Shown here: one piece after another, positions 16,573-25,264 of the stretch | How the letters are laid out: every line of letters starts with the position of its first letter | How positions within the stretch are numbered: the first letter of the stretch is position 1 | Source: Bradyrhizobium sp. dw_78 | GTDB taxonomy: Bacteria > Pseudomonadota > Alphaproteobacteria > Rhizobiales > Xanthobacteraceae | Direction of reading: 5' to 3' | Assembly: GCF_018449525.1 (NCBI RefSeq) | Contig: NZ_JAAVUS010000010.1 | Coordinates: forward strand, 62,001 to 126,000 | Length of the DNA: 64,000 bases | Position numbers and translations under genes: made by a program | Notes under the pieces: model-generated | Database searches by the model: none | What the model was told of the DNA's origin: nothing | The model's input: only the letters and a program-made list of their open reading frames with translations

Positions 16573-16671
16573 TCAGCTCAGCACAAAAACAAGCAGGCTG
16601 GAGGAGAGCAGCACAAGACAGGCGGCGGTCAGGGCAAGAAAGCTGTCGGAGACAAGATCGTGGTTGCGCAT
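16573..16671 (-). CDS. Probable 32-residue single-pass membrane micro-protein
   Basis: MRNHDLVSDSFLALTAACLV followed by LLSSSLLVFVLS. A polar N-terminus of nine residues precedes one 22-residue hydrophobic helix ending at the stop. AGGTG lies about 4 bases before the ATG, and a strong terminator lies downstream on the same strand. Small membrane peptides of this shape often stabilise or regulate larger membrane proteins, but no partner is adjacent. Existence is supported by ribosome site plus terminator; function is unknown. Confidence 0.5.
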   Translation of the reverse strand: MRNHDLVSDSFLALTAACLVLLSSSLLVFVLS

Positions 16672-16780
16672 GATGCACCTGCCATTTCCGACCAATGCTC
16701 GTCCCAATTTATTAAATATTTCCGAATCAGATCCGGCTCAGGGCAGTGATTCGCGGTCTCGCACCCGAAAGTGATGGCGC

Positions 16781-16816
16781 CAAGCGTTCATCCCGCATCA
16801 AGCGTTCACCCAGCAT
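16781..16816. repeat. Two imperfect 18-bp tandem repeats
   Basis: CAAGCGTTCATCCCGCAT is followed directly by CAAGCGTTCACCCAGCAT, differing at two positions. The stretch lies between the two micro-protein genes. It might be an operator pair or a simple slippage product. Confidence 0.6.
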
Positions 16817-16858
16817 GAGTCCCCTCGAAAGTCCGGTCCAAGGGACCAGATCGAAACA

Positions 16859-16948
16859 TCAGATTCTGGAGCGAAAGCCTTCAAGGGCGTGGGCCATGAA
16901 AATAGCGGCGCTGAACAGGCCCATAACTGCTGTGACTGTCTCGATCAT
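16859..16948 (-). CDS. Probable 29-residue membrane micro-protein
   Basis: MIETVTAVMGLFSAAIFMAH followed by ALEGFRSRI. One amphipathic to hydrophobic helix of about 18 residues (residues 3-20) ends in a basic tail, giving N-out/C-in by charge. AAGGA stands 8 bases upstream of the ATG, a good ribosome site. Coding is suggested by the clean hydrophobic pattern and the stop right after a positively charged tail. It resembles short 'ETxTAVMGLxSA' peptides I associate with Bradyrhizobium genomes, from memory only. Confidence 0.6.
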   Translation of the reverse strand: MIETVTAVMGLFSAAIFMAHALEGFRSRI

Positions 16949-17317
16949 CGGAAAAATCCTTTGCGCCCCTGCGCGAGCACAGAACGCCACGGCCCCTTAC
17001 ACAGTCAAAAAGATTCCTCGCCGAACACGAAGATCGGGCCGGGGTGATGATTTGATGCAACAGCTTCGCCGGTAGAGGCCGCGTTCCGCTCTATATCGGC
17101 CAGCCGCCAGGGTGGAACTGTTCGTTTACCAACCCGTGACCAACTTGCACTGACTTCGCCTGCGGCGCTGTGTCTCCCCATTTCTGCCGCGTTCGGCCTG
17201 CGATATGCTTCCCGACTGGTGCGGAAGCGGGCTGCACGGGGGACAACCGGCCGATGATCGCCTTTCGTTGGGCGCGCGGGCGGTGCAATGGTAATTGGGG
17301 CACGTTAATTGGGGCGC
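16949..17317. other. Intergenic leader before rlpA
   Basis: No convincing gene is seen; long open frames here lack ribosome sites. It should hold the promoters of the minus-strand micro-protein (near 16950) and of rlpA. Just before the rlpA start, TAATTGGGGC occurs twice (17292-17301 and 17306-17315), 14 bases apart, overlapping the expected ribosome-binding region. Confidence 0.4.
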
Positions 17318-18256
17318 ATGGGGATTCGAACGTCAGATCGGATGGTCCGGGCGGCGCGGGGTTTTGCCGCCGTCGCGGGCTGCCTTCTGGTCGCCAATTG
17401 CGCTTCCTCGAACAAATTCGCCAGCCAGGTCGATCCCAGATACGGCGTTTCATCGAGTCCCCGGGTTGTCGCCTTTGGCGACCCCGTGCCGAAGGGCGGG
17501 GGCACCTACCGAATAGGTAAGCCGTATATCGTCGGCGGACGGGTTTACGTGCCTGAAGAAAACGTCCACTACCGCGAAGAGGGCCTGGCGTCCTGGTATG
17601 GCGACGATTTCCACGGACGGCTGACCGCCAACGGCGAAGTGTTCGACATGGGCGGGCTGACCGCCGCCCATCCGACCCTTCCGATGCCGTGTTATGCGCG
17701 GGTCACGAATCTCGGCAATGGCAAATCGCTGATCGTCCGGGTCAATGACCGCGGTCCCTACCATGGCAACCGGCTTATCGACGTTTCCAACAAAGCCGCT
17801 GAACTGCTTGAATTCAAAGGCAATGGCGTGGCCCGCGTGCGGGTGGAGTATGTCGGCGCGGCGCCGCTCGAAGGCTCCGACGACCGTCTGCTGATGGCAA
17901 CCCTGCGCACCGGCATACCGGCGCCATCGCCCTCTCTGGTCCGGGTTGCGTCGGCCCGTCCGTTCGTTCCGGAATCACTGTCCTCCGGCCGCGCGATCCG
18001 CGGCGAGGTTCCGATGCCGGAAGGCCGGCCCTACAGCCTCGGCAATACAGTGGCGGACCAGGCCTCGATCAATGCGACCTCGGAAATGTCCGCTTCCGCC
18101 CGTTCGCGTTCGGCCGGGCGCGTCCTCGATAATCCGCGCGAAGTGTCCTACGAAAACGACGCGCGCTACACCCCGGATGTCCGCCCGGTCGCGGCCTATG
18201 CGCCGGTCGATTCGCGCGGGCCCAGCGAGTTGTTGGCCGGCCGCGGACTCTATTGA
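17318..18256 (+). CDS. rlpA: RlpA-like septal ring lytic transglycosylase family lipoprotein
   Basis: 312 residues from ATG 17318; ATG 17342 is an alternative that gives a shorter signal. The signal is MVRAARGFAAVAGCLLVANC, with Cys as the probable lipidation site, though Asn at -1 is unusual. The double-psi beta-barrel domain covers about residues 85-175: EGLASWYGDDFHGRLTANGE, LPMPCYARVTNLGNGKSLIV, RVNDRGPYHGNRLIDVSNKA. In this family the domain cleaves denuded peptidoglycan or binds it at division and envelope sites. There is no C-terminal SPOR domain; the last 120 residues are low-complexity. It precedes dacA, another peptidoglycan gene. Confidence 0.9.
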   Translation: MGIRTSDRMVRAARGFAAVAGCLLVANCASSNKFASQVDPRYGVSSSPRVVAFGDPVPKGGGTYRIGKPYIVGGRVYVPEENVHYREEGLASWYGDDFHGRLTANGEVFDMGGLTAAHPTLPMPCYARVTNLGNGKSLIVRVNDRGPYHGNRLIDVSNKAAELLEFKGNGVARVRVEYVGAAPLEGSDDRLLMATLRTGIPAPSPSLVRVASARPFVPESLSSGRAIRGEVPMPEGRPYSLGNTVADQASINATSEMSASARSRSAGRVLDNPREVSYENDARYTPDVRPVAAYAPVDSRGPSELLAGRGLY

Positions 18257-18518
18257 GCGCCGGCTGAACGGGTATTGAAGGCCCGGCAAGACCTGTTCCA
18301 TGTCAGTGATATGCTTGCCCCGATCAGGGCGGTGACGATGGCATCCTTCGATCCCGTGATGAACGGCGACGGCTGAGCGATCCGCGCGCTGCGCCACGTC
18401 GTGGTCAGTTCCCGGTTGCGGCCGATGTTTGTTGGATCAGCAGAACCGGTGACTACATGAAACCCGTGTTGTTCGGGTCACTGCCAACTGTTAGAACGCC
18501 GCGCCCAGGACGTCGCCG

Positions 18519-19772
18519 ATGGCCATCGAAATATCCCGCTCCCGTCGATCAGGATCCGCCGCCCGCGCCCGGTACGGCCTGATCGCGGCCGCAATCGCGC
18601 TGGCGGTCGGCTGGGTCGGCCTGGTGCATGCCGCCAACCACAGTGTGCAGGGGGCGCCGAAGGAGGAGGGCGGTTTCGATGGCGACGCGCCGACCGCGAT
18701 CCTGATCGAAGCCTCCAGCGGCAGCGTGCTGTTTGAGAAGAACGCCGACGAACTGCGCGCACCGTCCAGCATGATGAAGCTGATGACCGCCGAGGTGGTT
18801 CTGCATACGATCCAGCAGGGCGGCGTCAAGCTGACCGACGAATACCGGATCAGCGAAAACGCCTGGCGCAAGGGCGGCGCCCCCTCCGGCACCTCGACGA
18901 TGTTTGCCGCCCTCAACAGCAAGGTCTCGGTCGACGATCTCCTGCACGGCGCCATCATCCAGAGCGGCAACGATGCCTGCATCGCGCTCGCCGAGGGGAT
19001 GGCCGGCAACGAGCAGAGCTTCGCCGAAATGATGACGAAACGCGCCCGCGAGATCGGCCTGACGCAATCGACCTTCGCCAATTCCAACGGCCTGCCCGAC
19101 CCCGGCAACAAGATGACCGCGCGCGAACTGGCTAAACTGGCGCGCTACCTCATCCTGACCTATCCGGAATCCTACAAACTGTTCGGCGAGAAGGAATTCA
19201 CCTGGAACAAGATCAGGCAGCTGAACCGCAATCCGCTGCTGGCTTCGCTGGATGGCGCCGACGGTCTCAAGACCGGCTACACCAAGGAGGGCGGCTACGG
19301 CATGGCCGGCTCGGCCGTGCAGAACGGGATACGGCTGATCGGCGTCGTCAACGGGCTCGAGGATTCCGAAGACCGCGCCTCCGAGACCAAGAAAATGCTG
19401 GAATGGGGATTTCGCAATTTCGAGGTCAAAACCCTGTTCGCGGCGCAGCAATTGGTCGGATACGCCAAGGTGTTCGGCGGCGACAGCGGCTCGGTCAAGC
19501 TTGCGAGCCCCGAGCCGATCGACGTGATGGTGCAGAAGAACGGAAACGACAAGCTGATCGCGCGTATCGTCTACAATGGACCGGTACGGGCGCCGATCGA
19601 GCCGGGCCAGCCGGTCGGCGTCGTCAGGGTCTGGCGAAACGGCAACATCGCCGTGGAGACGCCGGTTTATGCGGCGGAATCGATCGGCAGGGGATCGATG
19701 ATGCGGCGGGCGATGGACGGTGTCGGCGAACTCGTGATCGGAGCGTTTCGCGCAGGCATCGAGAAGCTCTGA
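18519..19772 (+). CDS. dacA: D-alanyl-D-alanine carboxypeptidase (PBP5/DacA family)
   Basis: 417 residues. An N-terminal basic region and hydrophobic segment (residues 19-38) end in HAA, a probable signal peptide. The three penicillin-binding motifs are intact: Ser84-M-M-Lys87, Ser149-Gly-Asn151 and Lys251-Thr-Gly253. A C-terminal beta domain (residues 300-390) and an amphipathic terminal helix (GVGELVIGAFRAGIEKL) match the periplasmic membrane-attached PBP5 type. It trims the terminal D-Ala of pentapeptides. AGGA lies upstream of the ATG, and tmk starts two bases after its stop. Confidence 0.95.
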   Translation: MAIEISRSRRSGSAARARYGLIAAAIALAVGWVGLVHAANHSVQGAPKEEGGFDGDAPTAILIEASSGSVLFEKNADELRAPSSMMKLMTAEVVLHTIQQGGVKLTDEYRISENAWRKGGAPSGTSTMFAALNSKVSVDDLLHGAIIQSGNDACIALAEGMAGNEQSFAEMMTKRAREIGLTQSTFANSNGLPDPGNKMTARELAKLARYLILTYPESYKLFGEKEFTWNKIRQLNRNPLLASLDGADGLKTGYTKEGGYGMAGSAVQNGIRLIGVVNGLEDSEDRASETKKMLEWGFRNFEVKTLFAAQQLVGYAKVFGGDSGSVKLASPEPIDVMVQKNGNDKLIARIVYNGPVRAPIEPGQPVGVVRVWRNGNIAVETPVYAAESIGRGSMMRRAMDGVGELVIGAFRAGIEKL

Positions 19773-19802
19773 ACATGGCCAAAGCTCTGAACACGGCCAA
19801 GA
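19767..19802. repeat. 18-bp tandem duplication at the dacA-tmk junction
   Basis: CTCTGAACATGGCCAAAG is followed directly by CTCTGAACACGGCCAAGA. The first copy carries the dacA stop and the tmk ATG; the second is read in frame as LNTAKT. The duplicated ATG has become ACG. Confidence 0.75.
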
Positions 19803-20485
19803 CAGCGGTCAAACGATCCTCCGGGCGCGGGCGCTTCATCACATTCGAGGGCGGCGAGGGGGCGGGCAAATCCACCCAGATCAAGACGCTCGCGGAGCAT
19901 CTCAACGCGGCGAAGCTGCGTACCCTGGTCACGCGCGAGCCGGGCGGATCGCCGGGCGCCGAGATCATCCGGCATCTGCTGTTGTCCGGCATGGGCAAGC
20001 TGCTGGGCCCCGATGCCGAAACGCTGCTGTTCGCGGCCGCGCGCGACGACCATGTGCGTTCCGTGATTCAGCCGGCGCTGAGTCAAGGAACCTGGGTGCT
20101 GTGCGACCGTTTCTCGGATTCCACGCGCGTCTACCAGGGCAAGCTCGGACATGTGGCCCCTGCGGTATTGAATGCGCTGGAGCGGGTGACGATCGGCGAT
20201 CTCAAGCCGGATCTGACGATCATTCTGGATGTTCCGGTCGAGGTCGGCCTGCAACGCGCGGCCGCCCGCCGCGGCGCCGGCGTAGCCGACCGGTTCGAGT
20301 CCGAAGACGTCAGGTTTCACCGGGAATTGCGCGAGGCCTACCGGCAGATCGCCTCGCGCGAGCCGCAACGCTGCGTGCTGATCGATGCCGACGCCGATCC
20401 CGCGACGGTTGCCACCGCCGTATGGTCTGCCGTGCGCGACCGCCTGCTTCCCGCCAACGCCGGCAAGGCGGTCCATTCAGCATGA
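19775..20485 (+). CDS. tmk: Thymidylate kinase
   Basis: 236 residues from ATG 19775, two bases after dacA. FITFEGGEGAGKSTQIKTLA is the P-loop; TREPGGSPGAEIIRHLLLSG is the dTMP-binding segment; DRFSDSTRVYQG is the conserved DR motif; the lid-region arginines are in LQRAAARRGAGVADRFESED. It phosphorylates dTMP to dTDP. The first 20 residues before the fold are an Ala/Lys extension that includes the duplicated junction sequence. Its stop overlaps the ATG of holB (ATGA). Confidence 0.96.
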   Translation: MAKALNTAKTAVKRSSGRGRFITFEGGEGAGKSTQIKTLAEHLNAAKLRTLVTREPGGSPGAEIIRHLLLSGMGKLLGPDAETLLFAAARDDHVRSVIQPALSQGTWVLCDRFSDSTRVYQGKLGHVAPAVLNALERVTIGDLKPDLTIILDVPVEVGLQRAAARRGAGVADRFESEDVRFHRELREAYRQIASREPQRCVLIDADADPATVATAVWSAVRDRLLPANAGKAVHSA

Positions 20486-21525
20486 GTCCCCGTCAAACCG
20501 AATCGCAGGTCGCCGCCCGGCATCCGCGCGAAACCACCGAGCTGTTCGGACATCGCGAGGCCGAGACGGCCTTGCTGAATGCCTATCGCGGCGGGCGCAT
20601 TCCGCATGCCTGGCTGATCGGAGGCGCGCAGGGCATCGGCAAGGCGACGCTGGCCTATCGCATGGCCAAATTCGTGCTCGCCCATCGCGATCCGCTTGGA
20701 ATGGACGTGCAGCACGCCGGGACATTGCGGGTCGATCCATCCGATTCCGTCGCCCGCCAGGTCGGCGCCGGCGCGCATGGCGGCCTGCTGACGCTGGAAC
20801 GCACCGCCAATGACAAGGGCGTGATGCGCACCGTGATCACGGTCGACGAGACGCGGGAGACGATTTCGTTCTTCGGCTCGACGGCGGCGGTGGAGGGCTG
20901 GCGGGTCTGCATCGTCGATACCGTCGATGAACTCAATCCCAACGCCGCCAATGCGCTGCTCAAGGTGCTGGAGGAGCCGCCGCAACGCTCGCTGTTCCTG
21001 CTGGTCAGCCACGCCCCGGCGCGCGTCCTGCCGACCATCCTCTCCCGCTGCCGCAAACTGCTGTTGCGGCCGCTGGCGGCCGCCGACGTGATCCGCGCTG
21101 CGGCCGGGGCCGCGGGCCTTTCGGCCGACGACCCCGCATTGGCCGATGCCGCCGCAGCGGCAGAGGGCAGCGTGGCTCGCGCGCTGACCCTGCTCGGCGG
21201 CGATGCCCTGAAGCTTCAGCAACGGACGGCGGTGCTGCTGGCGGGGTTGCCGCGGCTCGACCTGCGCGAACTGCACGCGCTGGGCGACACGCTCGGCGGC
21301 AGCGACCGGGGCGCATTGACCGCCTTTGTCGACAGCGTGGAGCGCTGGGTCGGCGAGCGCTTGCGCGCGGGCGCCCGCGACAACGCGAACCTGCCCCGCC
21401 TTGCACGGCTGGCGGAGGTATGGGAAAAGATCAATCGCGCCGCGCGCGATGCCGAAACCTATAATCTCGACAGAAAGCCGCTGGTTTTCTCGGTGTTCGG
21501 GCTGCTTGCAGAAGCAACGCAGTAA
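20482..21525 (+). CDS. holB: DNA polymerase III subunit delta'
   Basis: 347 residues. AAA+ clamp-loader fold: HAWLIGGAQGIGKATLAYRM (P-loop), VCIVDTVDELNPNAANALLK (Walker B-like with the subunit's D-E-L), LEEPPQRSLFLLVSHAPARV and LPTILSRCRKL (sensor 1/arginine region). Length fits alphaproteobacterial delta'. It is a rigid clamp-loader member that does not need ATPase activity. It is coupled to tmk by ATGA, a common tmk-holB pairing. Confidence 0.95.
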   Translation: MSPRQTESQVAARHPRETTELFGHREAETALLNAYRGGRIPHAWLIGGAQGIGKATLAYRMAKFVLAHRDPLGMDVQHAGTLRVDPSDSVARQVGAGAHGGLLTLERTANDKGVMRTVITVDETRETISFFGSTAAVEGWRVCIVDTVDELNPNAANALLKVLEEPPQRSLFLLVSHAPARVLPTILSRCRKLLLRPLAAADVIRAAAGAAGLSADDPALADAAAAAEGSVARALTLLGGDALKLQQRTAVLLAGLPRLDLRELHALGDTLGGSDRGALTAFVDSVERWVGERLRAGARDNANLPRLARLAEVWEKINRAARDAETYNLDRKPLVFSVFGLLAEATQ

Positions 21526-21580
21526 CGCCTCAACAAGATTATTTCCGGCAATCCCGTTTGACCAAGTGAAGGAATTTGTG

Positions 21581-23512
21581 GTGGCGACGCCGAAGAGAAA
21601 GTCTCCGAAAAAAGCTTCCAAAAAGCAGCCGGCCAGGAAGGCGCGGGCGGCCCGCGCCGGCAAGGCTGCGGCAACGAAAAAACGCGTCAAGAAGAGCAAG
21701 GTTGCGGCCAGCAAAGCCAGCAAGGCGGCGAAGAAAGCCGCTAAAAAAACCACCAAGCAAAGCACCAAGAAAACGGTCAAGCGGACGGTGGCGAAAAAAG
21801 CTGCCAAGAAAGACGCCAAGAAGGCTGCCAAGAAAAAGGCCCCAGCGAAGTCTGTGAAAAAGACCGCGCCGAAGACGCGCCAGTCCGCGCCGGCGAAAAC
21901 CGCTGCGAAAAAGCCGGAGAAGATCATCGCAAGCGGGCAGATCGCTCCGGTCGCAAAGAGCGGGAACCCGGCAGATCGAAATTCCTACTACATCACGACC
22001 GCGATCGCATATCCGAACGGCACGCCGCATATCGGTCACGCCTATGAGGCGATCGCGACCGATGCGCTGGCGCGCTTTCAGCGGCTCGACGGCAAGGACG
22101 TCTTTTTCCTGACCGGCACCGACGAACACGGCCTGAAGATGATTCAGACCGCGCAAAACGAGGGCATGACTCCGGCCGATCTCGCCGCGCGCAATGCCGG
22201 CCGGTTCAAGCAAATGGATCAGCGCCTGAACGTTTCGTTCGACCGTTTCATCCGCACTTCCGAACCGGCGCACCACCGGTCGGTGCAGGAAATCTGGCGC
22301 CGGATGCAAGAGGCCGGCGACATTTACATCGACGCCTATTCCGGCTGGTATTCGGTGCGCGACGAGGCCTATTACGCCGAGGACGAAACCAAGATCGGCG
22401 AAGATAATATACGCCGCGGCCCGCAGGGTTCGCCAGTCGAGTGGGTCGAGGAGAAAAGCTATTTCTTCCGGCTCTCCGCCTATCAGGACAGGCTGCTCGC
22501 GCTTTACAGGGACCAGCCCGATTTCATCGGACCGGACTCGCGCCGCAACGAAGTTGTCAGCTTCGTCAAGGGCGGGCTGAAGGATCTGTCGATCTCGCGC
22601 ACCACGTTCGACTGGGGCGTCAAGGTGCCGAACGACCCCGAGCATGTCATGTATGTCTGGGTCGATGCATTGACCAACTACATCACCGGCGTCGGCTTTC
22701 CCGACGAGAGCGATGCCAACTGGCACTATTGGCCGGCCGACGTACACATCATCGGCAAGGACATCATCCGCTTCCATGCGGTGTACTGGCCGGCCTTCCT
22801 GATGTCGGCCGGCATTCCCATACAGAAGCGCGTCTACGCCCACGGCTTCCTGTTCAACAGGGGCGAGAAGATGTCGAAATCGGTCGGCAATGTCGTCGAC
22901 CCCTTCAACCTCGCCGATCAATATGGCGTCGATCAGATGCGCTATTTCTTCCTGCGCGAGGTGCCGTTCGGGCAGGATGGCAGCTACAACCACGAAGCCA
23001 TCGTCGCACGCATCAACGCCGATCTCGCCAACGATTTCGGCAATCTGGCGCAACGCTCGCTGTCGATGATCGCCAAACAACATGGCGGCGTGCTGCCCGA
23101 GCCCGGCACCTTCAGCGCGACCGATCAGGCCATCCTTGCCGAGGCCGACGCCATGATCGGACACGCACGAACGGCGATGGCGACGCAGCAGATTCACCAA
23201 TGGCTCAACGCGGTCTGGTCCGTGGTGGCGGAGGCCAACCGTTATTTCGCGGGCGAGGCGCCGTGGGCGCTGGCGAAGACCGATCCGGCGCGCCAGCGTA
23301 CCGTGTTATACGTGGCGGCGGAGGTGGTCCGGCAGATCGCCATCCTGGTTCAGCCGGCGATGCCGGAGGCCTCGGTACGGATGCTGGATATTCTCGGCAT
23401 TCCCGAGGACGCCCGAGATTTTGCGGCCCTTGGCACGCGGATCAAGCCCGGTACGGTGCTGCCGACGCCTGCGCCCGTGTTCCCGCGTTACATCGAACCG
23501 ACTGCCGACTGA
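21581..23512 (+). CDS. metG: Methionyl-tRNA synthetase with Lys/Ala-rich H1-like N-terminal tail
   Basis: 643 residues from GTG 21581, chosen because GAAGGA lies about 6 bases upstream. Residues 135-640 are a class I MetRS: YYITTAIAYPNGTPHIGHAY (HIGH at 150-153), FLTGTDEHGLKM, and the KMSKSVGNVVDP signature; the anticodon-binding helices are at the C-terminus (ANRYFAGEAPWALAKTDPAR). The connective peptide lacks zinc-binding cysteines, so this is the short MetG type. Residues 1-114 are an extra tail with roughly 40 lysines, made of AAKK/TKK repeats like histone H1 or HC1 proteins. The tail could bind tRNA or DNA; this is inference. Confidence 0.93.
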   Translation: MATPKRKSPKKASKKQPARKARAARAGKAAATKKRVKKSKVAASKASKAAKKAAKKTTKQSTKKTVKRTVAKKAAKKDAKKAAKKKAPAKSVKKTAPKTRQSAPAKTAAKKPEKIIASGQIAPVAKSGNPADRNSYYITTAIAYPNGTPHIGHAYEAIATDALARFQRLDGKDVFFLTGTDEHGLKMIQTAQNEGMTPADLAARNAGRFKQMDQRLNVSFDRFIRTSEPAHHRSVQEIWRRMQEAGDIYIDAYSGWYSVRDEAYYAEDETKIGEDNIRRGPQGSPVEWVEEKSYFFRLSAYQDRLLALYRDQPDFIGPDSRRNEVVSFVKGGLKDLSISRTTFDWGVKVPNDPEHVMYVWVDALTNYITGVGFPDESDANWHYWPADVHIIGKDIIRFHAVYWPAFLMSAGIPIQKRVYAHGFLFNRGEKMSKSVGNVVDPFNLADQYGVDQMRYFFLREVPFGQDGSYNHEAIVARINADLANDFGNLAQRSLSMIAKQHGGVLPEPGTFSATDQAILAEADAMIGHARTAMATQQIHQWLNAVWSVVAEANRYFAGEAPWALAKTDPARQRTVLYVAAEVVRQIAILVQPAMPEASVRMLDILGIPEDARDFAALGTRIKPGTVLPTPAPVFPRYIEPTAD

Positions 23513-23524
23513 ACGTTGACGCCG

Positions 23525-24316
23525 ATGCTGATCGATAGCCATTGCCATCTCGATTTTCCGGACTTCGCCGACGATCTCGACGCCATCGTCGCGCGTGCCG
23601 AAGCCGCCGGGATCTGGCGCATGGTCACGATCTCGACCCGGGTGAGGCGGCTTCCCGCTTTACTCGAGATCGCCGCGCGTTTTCCGAACGTCTATTGCTC
23701 GGTCGGCACCCATCCGCTTCAGGCCGACGAAGAAGACGGTATTCCGGCAAGCGAGCTGATCGAGCTGACAGCGCACCCGAAGGTCGTTGCGCTGGGCGAG
23801 GCCGGACTGGATCATTTCTATGAGCCCGGCTCGAGCGAAGCGCAGGAGCGGGGCTTCCGCGCGCATATCGCCGCCGCACGCGCAACCGGCCTGCCGCTGG
23901 TCATCCATACCCGCGAGGCCGACGATGAATGCGGCCGCATCCTTGAAGATGAAATGTCAAAGGGGCCGTTTCGCGCGGTGCTGCATTGCTACACCGGCGG
24001 ACGCGAACTCGCGATGAAAGCGATCGGCCTCGGGCTTTCGATTTCGTTCACCGGGATATTGACCTTCAAGAAGTCGCAGGCCTTGCGGGACCTCGCGGCT
24101 GAATTGCCGGCGGACCGTATCATGGTCGAGACCGACGCGCCGTATCTGGCTCCCGGCAAATTCCGCGGCAAGCGCAACGAACCGTCTTATGTCGTGGAAA
24201 CAGCCAAGGTGTTGGCAGAGACCCGCGGCGTATCGCTGGAGGAGATTTCGCGACAGACGACCGAGAATTTCTTCCGCCTGTTCAGCAAAGTCCCGGCCGT
24301 GGAAACCGCGGCATGA
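23525..24316 (+). CDS. tatD: TatD family metal-dependent hydrolase / DNase
   Basis: 263 residues from ATG 23525, placing the canonical MLIDSHCHLDFPDF at the N-terminus (an upstream TTG adds only three residues). Metal ligands: His in DSHCH, Glu in VALGEAGLDHFY, His in LPLVIHTREAD, His in FRAVLHCYTGG, Asp in RIMVETDAPYLAP. Members are 3'-5' exonucleases or D-Tyr-tRNA deacylase-like enzymes in quality control. It follows metG by 12 bases and overlaps the next gene by ATGA. Confidence 0.94.
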   Translation: MLIDSHCHLDFPDFADDLDAIVARAEAAGIWRMVTISTRVRRLPALLEIAARFPNVYCSVGTHPLQADEEDGIPASELIELTAHPKVVALGEAGLDHFYEPGSSEAQERGFRAHIAAARATGLPLVIHTREADDECGRILEDEMSKGPFRAVLHCYTGGRELAMKAIGLGLSISFTGILTFKKSQALRDLAAELPADRIMVETDAPYLAPGKFRGKRNEPSYVVETAKVLAETRGVSLEEISRQTTENFFRLFSKVPAVETAA

Positions 24317-25119
24317 CGCTGACACTGACCATTCTGGGCTGCGGCTCATCCGCCGGCGTTCCGCGCCCCGCGCTCGGCTGGGGCGCGTGCGATCCCACCA
24401 ACCCGAAGAACCGCCGCCGCCGCTGCTCGCTGATGGCCGAACGGGCATCCGACAATGGCGTGACCCGGATCGTCATCGATACCGCGCCGGATTTGCGCGA
24501 ACAGTTGATCGATGCCGAAGTCGATCACATCGACGCGGTGTTTCTCACGCATGAGCATGCCGACCAGACCCACGGGATCGACGATCTGCGTTCGGTGGTA
24601 ATGAATCAGCGCCGCCGTATCCCGGTTTATTTGAACCAGTTAACCGCCAAGGACGTCGTCACGCGGTTTTCCTATTGCTTCGTCGCGCCTGAAGGCAGCG
24701 ACTATCCGCCGATTCTCGACCATCGCGCGATCGAAGCCGGCGAGAGCCGCATCATCGACGGGAAGGGCGGCGCGTTGACGGTATCGGCGTTCATCCTGCA
24801 ACATGGCCATATTCCGGCGCTGGGCTACCGCATCGGCGATGCCGCCTACACGCCCGACCTCAACGATATTCCCGCCGAGAGCTGGCCCTTTTTGGAAAAT
24901 CTTGAGCTGTGGATTGTCGACGGTTTGCGCTATGCCGGGCACCCGAGCCATTTCAGCGTCAACGACGCCCTGTCCTGGATCGATCGCTTCAAGCCGCGCC
25001 GGGCCGTCATCACCAACATGCATGCCGACCTGGATTACGAGGTGCTGCGCCAGAGCCTGCCGCCGAATGTCATCCCGGCCTATGACGGGATGCGGCTGAC
25101 GCTGGAACAACCGCGATAG
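24313..25119 (+). CDS. MBL-fold phosphodiesterase, PhnP-like
   Basis: 268 residues. The N-terminus TLTILGCGSSAGVPRPALGW is the typical start of PhnP/RNase Z-like enzymes. Metal motif: LTHEHADQTHGIDDLRSV, in which the usual H-x-H-x-D-H reads H-E-H-A-D-Q-T-H. Later ligands: VSAFILQHGHIPALGY and the Asp of LWIVDGLRYAGHPSHFSVND. It is likely a cyclic phosphodiesterase acting on cyclic phosphoribosyl or nucleotide substrates; the exact substrate is unknown. It is the last gene of the rlpA-dacA-tmk-holB-metG-tatD group. Confidence 0.88.
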   Translation: MTLTLTILGCGSSAGVPRPALGWGACDPTNPKNRRRRCSLMAERASDNGVTRIVIDTAPDLREQLIDAEVDHIDAVFLTHEHADQTHGIDDLRSVVMNQRRRIPVYLNQLTAKDVVTRFSYCFVAPEGSDYPPILDHRAIEAGESRIIDGKGGALTVSAFILQHGHIPALGYRIGDAAYTPDLNDIPAESWPFLENLELWIVDGLRYAGHPSHFSVNDALSWIDRFKPRRAVITNMHADLDYEVLRQSLPPNVIPAYDGMRLTLEQPR

Positions 25120-25264
25120 GGCGCGTTGCCATGTCAATCGGAGCCGGTGCGTTTCTTGCTCAGCCTCACATCACATGGCGGCGAGCATCCACCGAGCAGC
25201 CGTGCAAACCCTCTCGGTCGGCATGTTTGTTGCATTAAAATAGCTCGACACAGGAGCTAGTTTG

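Noticed and set aside
16746..17075. 109-codon plus-strand frame between tRNA-Ser and rlpA
   Set aside because: It overlaps the better supported minus-strand micro-protein gene at 16859-16948 and has irregular composition.
20338..21927. 529-codon minus-strand open frame opposite holB and metG
   Set aside because: It is a shadow of two clear genes in high-GC DNA; its residues show no fold, and its N-terminal part is the mirror of the lysine-rich metG tail.
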